NCBI GenBank assembly: GCA_017482485.1
Contig: JAFUMV010000042.1
Coordinates: forward strand, 1 to 64,000
Direction of reading: 5' to 3'
DNA length: 64,000 nt
DNA from: Lachnospiraceae bacterium
GTDB taxonomy: Bacteria > Bacillota > Clostridia > Lachnospirales > Lachnospiraceae
The translations under genes and the position numbers were made by a program. Shown here in pieces: positions 62,250-64,000 of the stretch. Every line of letters begins with the position of its first letter. The first letter of the stretch is position 1. The notes beneath the pieces were generated by a model. That model saw only the letters and a program-made list of their open reading frames with translations, did no database searches and had not been told where the DNA came from.

Positions 62250-64000
62250 ATGGCAGCATTTTATCATTATGATCTGAATCATCCGGAGGCGGAAGGAACT
62301 TTATTTCGTAAAAACGGCACTGAGCTCGCCGGATGTTTAAAGCCTGCAGAGGGCAGATATGTTCTGGAACTGAAACAGGATTACAGCGCCGTTTACGGCA
62401 TGGGGGAGCGGTTTAACCGTGTCAATCAGAAGGGGTTGAACGTTCACTGCGAAGTGGAGGAAAAATTCTGTAATCAGGGAAGTGTCAGCTATTGTCCCAT
62501 TCCGTTTTTCTTTACGGACAAAGGATACGGCATTTATGTGGATACCCTGACTGTGGTGGATTTTTCCTTTGAAGAAACCATCAGCATTTTTATCGGGAAA
62601 AACAGCGAGGGAAAATGGCCGGGCATTTATCTGTTTGAAGGATCGCCGAAGGAAATTCTGGAGGCTTTTAGTGAAGTGACCGGAAAGCCCGCAGTGACGC
62701 CCAAATGGAGCCTGGGTCCCTGGATGAGCGCGAATCGCTGGCATACGCAAGAGGAAGTGAGAGAGCAGCTTTCTCTTATGGAAAAGCACGGACTTCCTCA
62801 TACTGTTTTGGTGGTGGAGGCATGGAGCGATGAGGCCACTTTTTACCGGTTCAATGAGCACGGAGAATGGCCCGATCCTGCCGCGCTTATAAAAGAGATG
62901 AAAGAAAAAGGCGTGCAGCTGGTGCTATGGCAGATTCCGGTGTTAAAGCGGATGGACAACGATGAACCTCATCCGGTGCTGGATGCAGACAAGGAATATG
63001 CTGTGACGCATGAGCTGTGTATCAAAAACAAAGACGGCTCTCCTTATAAAATCCCGGAGAATCACTGGTTTGCAGGCTCTTATCTGCCGGATTTCACAAA
63101 CCCCGGGACAAAGGAGTGGTGGTTTGGAAAGCGGCAGTATCTGCTGGACATGGGCGTTGCCGGTTTTAAAACCGATGGCGGCGAATTCGTGCTGACAGAT
63201 GATGTGATCTGCCACAGCGGTCTGACCGGACTGGAACTGCGCAACGATTTTGTTTCCGAATATGTGAAAGCCTATACGGAATTTATCGGTCCTGACAGGG
63301 TGCTGTTTTCCAGAGCGGGCTATACCGGGCAGCAGAAATACCCCATGCAGTGGGCGGGGGATCAGATGTCTTCCTGGGAGGAATTTCGCCATATTGTTTG
63401 TGCCGGACTGAGCGCGGGCTTAAGCGGCATTTCGCTCTGGGGCTTTGACATCGGCGGCTTTGCAGCGGATATGCCCTCGCAGGAACTGTATGAGCGTGCG
63501 GTGCAGATGGCGGTTTTTGCGCCCGTCATGCAGTGGCATTCGGAGCCGGTAGGAGGACAGTTCGCGGAAATTTGTCCGTCAGCCAAAGGCATTAACGACA
63601 GAAGTCCCTGGAACATCAGTGAACTGTACCGGGACGAAACCATGATGAGCCGGATGCAGTTTCAGTTTCGGCTTCGCATGAATCTGCTTCCTTATTTGTA
63701 TCAGCAAAGTCTGCTTTCGGGAAGAACAGGTGTGCCTGTGATGAAGCATCTGATTCTGGAATATCCTCAGGATGAACACGTTCGGAATGTGGAGGACTGT
63801 TTTATGCTGGGGGATCTTCTTGCTGCGCCGGTGCTGGAGCCGGGAAAAACACGGCGCAGCGTTTATCTGCCTGAAGGGGAGTGGTACAGCCTGTGGCCTA
63901 TGGACGCATATGATGCGGCCGGTAATGCAGCAGCTGACAGGAGTCGGTTTAGAGGCGGGCAAGCTTATGTCTTTGAATGCGGTGCAGAAAAGATTCCTGT
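62250..64000 (+). CDS. GH31 family glycosidase, partial (runs off window)
   Basis: ATG 62250 has GGAGGG 4 bases upstream; the frame stays open to the window end (583 codons). The N-terminal sandwich has YSAVYGMGERFNRVNQKGLN and GYGIYVDTLTVVDFSF. The barrel has GLPHTVLVVEAWSDEATFY and GVAGFKTDGGEF with the nucleophile Asp; WAGDQMSSWEEF carries the probable acid/base Asp. It differs from the GH31 at 49915, so it likely belongs to another subfamily (alpha-xylosidase/sulfoquinovosidase-like are possibilities). No signal peptide. It is the last visible gene of the LacI-controlled operon. Confidence 0.92.
   Translation, partial: MAAFYHYDLNHPEAEGTLFRKNGTELAGCLKPAEGRYVLELKQDYSAVYGMGERFNRVNQKGLNVHCEVEEKFCNQGSVSYCPIPFFFTDKGYGIYVDTLTVVDFSFEETISIFIGKNSEGKWPGIYLFEGSPKEILEAFSEVTGKPAVTPKWSLGPWMSANRWHTQEEVREQLSLMEKHGLPHTVLVVEAWSDEATFYRFNEHGEWPDPAALIKEMKEKGVQLVLWQIPVLKRMDNDEPHPVLDADKEYAVTHELCIKNKDGSPYKIPENHWFAGSYLPDFTNPGTKEWWFGKRQYLLDMGVAGFKTDGGEFVLTDDVICHSGLTGLELRNDFVSEYVKAYTEFIGPDRVLFSRAGYTGQQKYPMQWAGDQMSSWEEFRHIVCAGLSAGLSGISLWGFDIGGFAADMPSQELYERAVQMAVFAPVMQWHSEPVGGQFAEICPSAKGINDRSPWNISELYRDETMMSRMQFQFRLRMNLLPYLYQQSLLSGRTGVPVMKHLILEYPQDEHVRNVEDCFMLGDLLAAPVLEPGKTRRSVYLPEGEWYSLWPMDAYDAAGNAAADRSRFRGGQAYVFECGAEKIP

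Overview
The window looks like a chromosomal segment of an anaerobic gut Firmicute, most probably Lachnospiraceae. Supporting signs are the very purine-rich ribosome binding sites, three CUT1-type sugar ABC transporters of the LplB/YtcP kind with no ATPase gene nearby, YesM/YesN-style and AraC regulators, DUF5688, DUF1848 and DUF1538 proteins, a split GlgC/GlgD pair, and Hcp with a ferredoxin partner. This assignment is inference; no rRNA or other marker gene is present, and I saw no tRNA.

Layout. 1-2850 is a scarred accessory region: a relaxase fragment fused to the front of an ATP-binding protein gene, a tandem array of 63-bp hairpin units, a PD-(D/E)XK-like protein gene that starts at the edge of that array, and an XRE regulator that looks 5'-truncated. 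2862-10488 holds a GH99/71-like glycosidase, a DUF1848 protein and an AraC-controlled sugar ABC transporter. 10523-13653 is a nitrosative/oxidative stress unit (hcp, ferredoxin-like partner, divergent Crp/Fnr regulator). 13728-20855 is sugar catabolism (Gfo/Idh/MocA dehydrogenase, sugar isomerase-like TIM barrel, nucleoside hydrolase, two AraC regulators, a GPH symporter with a PIG-L deacetylase). 21021-24490 holds a DUF1538 membrane protein with a double PII-like regulator, and an LCP cell-wall protein. 24612-27366 has two near-identical 24-residue peptides divergent from a LysR regulator and a MATE exporter. 27806-32040 has a broken Rpn-type nuclease gene, fucO, glgD and glgC. 33369-39216 is a poorly known cluster: DUF5688, an unknown helical protein, a VWA/DUF2201-like protein, a MoxR-type AAA+ ATPase and a leucine-rich-repeat protein. 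39299-42387 holds nth, an orphan pseB behind a structured leader, and a glycosyltransferase.

42421-64000 contains two paralogous glycan-use loci. In the first, a YesN-type response regulator, two permeases and a binding protein precede a YesM-type kinase and a GH31 glucosidase-type enzyme. In the second, a LacI regulator with its operators controls two permeases, a binding protein and a second GH31 enzyme that runs off the window. Between them lie two further glycosidase-like genes, an AraC regulator and a second copy of the hairpin array.

The best candidates for something undescribed are (1) the family of 63-bp-period hairpin arrays, one of which forms the 5' leader of a PD-(D/E)XK-like gene; (2) the duplicated 24-residue peptides next to LysR/MATE, whose differences are five synonymous and one conservative; (3) the DUF5688/VWA/MoxR/LRR cluster; and (4) the structured leader upstream of pseB.
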